Positions 61,707-64,000 of a DNA stretch of 64,000 bases are shown here, in pieces. The notes under the pieces were generated by a model, which ran no database searches, had not been told where the DNA came from, and worked only from the letters and a program-made list of their open reading frames with translations. A program made the position numbers and the translations under genes. This DNA comes from Proteromonas lacertae (Eukaryota > Sar > Bigyra > Opalinata > Proteromonadidae): the NCBI GenBank assembly GCA_002245135.1, contig NGBS01000872.1:310001-374000 (forward strand), read 5' to 3'. Positions within the stretch are counted from its first letter, which is position 1. Each line of letters begins with the position of its first letter.

Positions 61707-63231
61707 ATGGGTTCATTCACATCGTCCATATTACCAAATTATACTGTATTTGTTATAAATTATGTTTTAGATTGTTGAAACATTCAAAAAAGGTTTAGAG
61801 AGCGATTTATTTGTGGTTAAAAGTAAAGATAATGAAACAAGGCTTTTGAAGACAATATCAACAACCAGCTTAACTAGTAGTACAATAAAATCATTTATCA
61901 CAAGAACTACTCAGATTAATAAATTAAATAACATAAATATCATGAAATATCATGAAATTAGTGAGAGTAATGGTCTTATCTGTACAGTAATGAAGAAATA
62001 TGACTATTCACTTATAAATCTCGACAATCCAGCAGAATATTTCAAAAATAATAAATACAGTGTAATTAACAGTGTATGTAATGGAATTATGGCTATACAC
62101 AATGAAGGATTATATCATGGAAATATAAAACCTTCCAACATACTATTCAACTTATCAAATGATTTATTTGTTGTAAGTGATTATTTAAGAAATGATTTGA
62201 ATATTAATTCATCATCTGGTATTCCAATGAACTTAGATAATATTAGTTACATATCACCAGAAGCATTATCAAATAAAGAGATAGGTAAAGAAAGTGATAT
62301 TTGGTGTATTGGATGTATTTATTATTATATTATAATTGGACATAATATATTTGAAGGAAAAACAATTATTGAGATAGGAAATAAAATATTGAATTGTAAT
62401 TATGATAAACCAGATAATTTTGAAGATTTAAAAGCGATATTAAAGAATACCATTAACAAAAATGTGAATGATAGAATTGATATTGAAAAGCTGATATTGT
62501 TGCTTGATGATATAAAACTAAAAGAATTACCAACTTCACCGATTTGTGATGATACTAGAGTAGATTTACCTACATTTATATACTCAAAAATATCAAGTGA
62601 TAAAAGTATATATTATATATATTAGAATAATAATGTAAATAGAAGATCAAATAGATAAAACAATTATTGATTATAAGAGTAAAGAAAAAACAGAATTGAA
62701 CTTCAGTGATAGTATGAATAAATGAATATAATTATTATGTATTTGTTATTTATAGTGGATATTGGTGATAGTGGTGTAGAATATATATGTTATCAACTCA
62801 ATACACTTAGACATATTAAAGAATTGAATCTAAATTGTATTTACCATTCTATTCTATTTCAAAATAGTATGTAAAATTAATGATAGTGGTTTAGAATGTT
62901 TATCAAATCATTTCAAGTATATTCCAGAATTAGAATCTTTGTGGATTGGTAGTAATAATATAACAGATGATGGGTTGAAACATTTGAGTAAAAACTGTAA
63001 ATATATACAAAAATTGAAGAAATTAGGATTAGCAAGTATAATTTTAGATATTTAATATGTATAGATAATAAGATATCAGATATAGGAGGTTATATTCTAG
63101 CTGAATGTTTAAAAGAATGTAGAGAATTGAATGTGTTGTGGATAAATGAAAATGTAGTTATAAAAAAAGAAAAGATAGAAGAGAGAATAAAAGAGAATCA
63201 CTCAAACAAAACATTATTTATCTCCATTTAA
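61707..63231 (+). CDS. Pseudokinase with C-terminal leucine-rich repeats
   Basis: Start MGSFTSSILPNYT (possible N-myristoylation site: Gly2, Ser6), then an intron and a kinase fold. Catalytic motifs are degraded: the HRD loop reads YHGNIKPSN, DFG reads VVSDYL, and the glycine loop is absent (FKKGLESDLFVV). SDIWCIGCIYY and the ISPEAL helix remain, so the fold is probably kept but catalysis lost. After the kinase (end near 62600) introns lead into RNI-type LRRs: DIGDSGVEYICYQL, INDSGLECLSNHF, ITDDGLKHLSKN, ISDIGGYILAEC. It ends NKTLFISI at 63231. Probably a membrane-attached signalling scaffold. Its LRRs resemble the neighbour at 63271, suggesting related genes. Confidence 0.75.
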
Positions 63232-63270
63232 TAGATAGTAGTAATAATTGATAAGAAATATTATTAACTG

Positions 63271-64000
63271 TTATTCTATATTCAAGAATTCTTTTGATAA
63301 TTCTTTCTTTTCTTCTTCTGAAATTCCATCTAATTTTATCGTAACAATTGATGAAAATGTTTCTAAGAATGATTTTAATTTTTTTTTATCAATATTTTCT
63401 TTTACTGTTATTGATAATTCAACCAAATTATCAAATACTTCTTTGTTTCTTTTCATTAATCTCAATTCTCTTTCATCTAATTCATTTTTGGAGAGATTTA
63501 TCTTTTCTAATGGTTTATAATTTTTTAATCTTTTTATTAACATTTTCAATCCTTTTTCACTCATTCCAATATCTATTTGAATAAGAATAATATATTATAT
63601 TCATAAAATACTAGATAGATTTAATGATAAATTTAATAATTTTCCTATAACAAATTTATCAATATACTTACACATTATATCTATTCCTTCATCACCAATT
63701 GGATTATTATTAACTACAATATTATCTGCATTTTTTGATAATAAATTCATTAATTCATTAAATCCTTTTGAACTAATTCTATTGTTGGATAAATTAAGTG
63801 TTTTATAATTAATCCTTTTAATTTTAGAAATATGAGAATCATTCAAATCCATATCTATTCAGTTATTATATTTACTTTATACTTGAAAAATCATAAAAAT
63901 AATCTCCGAAAAGGTCATTTCTTTTCTTTTCAATACAATAATTCAAATAATACTCCAATTCTTCATTTGTCCATGATGAACATTTCATTTGAATAAATGG
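63271..64000 (-). CDS. RNI-type LRR protein, 5' truncated by window edge
   Basis: From the window end the frame reads PFIQMKCSSWTNEELEYYLNYC, an intron (GTATAAAG...GAATAG near 63858-63885) follows, then SNMDLNDSHISKIKR and LRRs (LNLSNNRISSKGFNELMNLL, VNNNPIGDEGIDIMCKY). A second intron at about 63570-63608 precedes GMSEKGLKMLIKRL and INLSKNELDERELRL. The C-terminus KKELSKEFLNIE ends at 63271. It converges with the pseudokinase-LRR gene (39 bp between stops). The start lies beyond 64000, so a kinase part could be upstream. Confidence 0.75.

Overview
This is a gene-dense, strongly AT-rich stretch of a nuclear genome from a flagellated protist. It holds 32 protein-coding loci on both strands, often in divergent pairs with very short spacers. 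Almost every gene is cut by tiny introns, mostly 25-50 nt and a few as short as about 19 nt, that begin GTAT and end TAG. I see no tRNA, rRNA, CRISPR array or transposon. The standard code fits: Gln is CAA/CAG, and TAA, TAG and TGA act as stops. Three tenascin-like secreted proteins (CPNDCSGHG, then a CPKG block, then VECSG/CSGRG/CPSxxDP EGF units) resemble a family I know mainly from stramenopiles. With the 25-35 nt introns this makes a small AT-rich heterotrophic stramenopile my best guess, but that is inference.

Layout. 0-8 kb: an acidic disordered protein (5' cut), CMSS1-like ribosome-biogenesis factor, proline-rich acidic protein, EF-hand-like protein, bromodomain protein, F-box protein and phosphatidylinositol synthase. 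8-26 kb: three large minus-strand genes: a roughly 2,300-residue protein with PH-like modules and a RanBP2-type zinc finger, a kinesin, and a roughly 2,100-residue LRR/cysteine-rich/multi-pass receptor-like protein. 26-38 kb: a zinc finger-PHD-bromodomain-PHD-bromodomain protein, Bax inhibitor-1, an APH-1-like gamma-secretase subunit, three old-yellow-enzyme paralogues (two in a near-identical inverted repeat), eIF3g and Rpn13. 38-46 kb: a giant NDK/DPY-30/adenylate-kinase fusion and a dual-specificity phosphatase-like gene. 46-64 kb: FIP1, LRR proteins, a MYND-finger/prefoldin fusion, a DPP-IV-type peptidase, the tenascin-like cluster (one copy decayed), an EF-hand protein, a kinase with an ANTH-like head, and a pseudokinase-LRR protein.

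How they relate. Most genes are unlinked housekeeping functions: proteasome, initiation factor, polyadenylation, lipid synthesis, chromatin readers. The kinesin and the poly-NDK/AK protein (nucleotide energy relay typical of flagella) argue for a flagellum. Two cross-cutting features stand out: a recurrent CAAGCTT-type inverted element just upstream of many start codons, and a clear excess of single-base +1 reading-frame shifts concentrated in some genes but absent from others.
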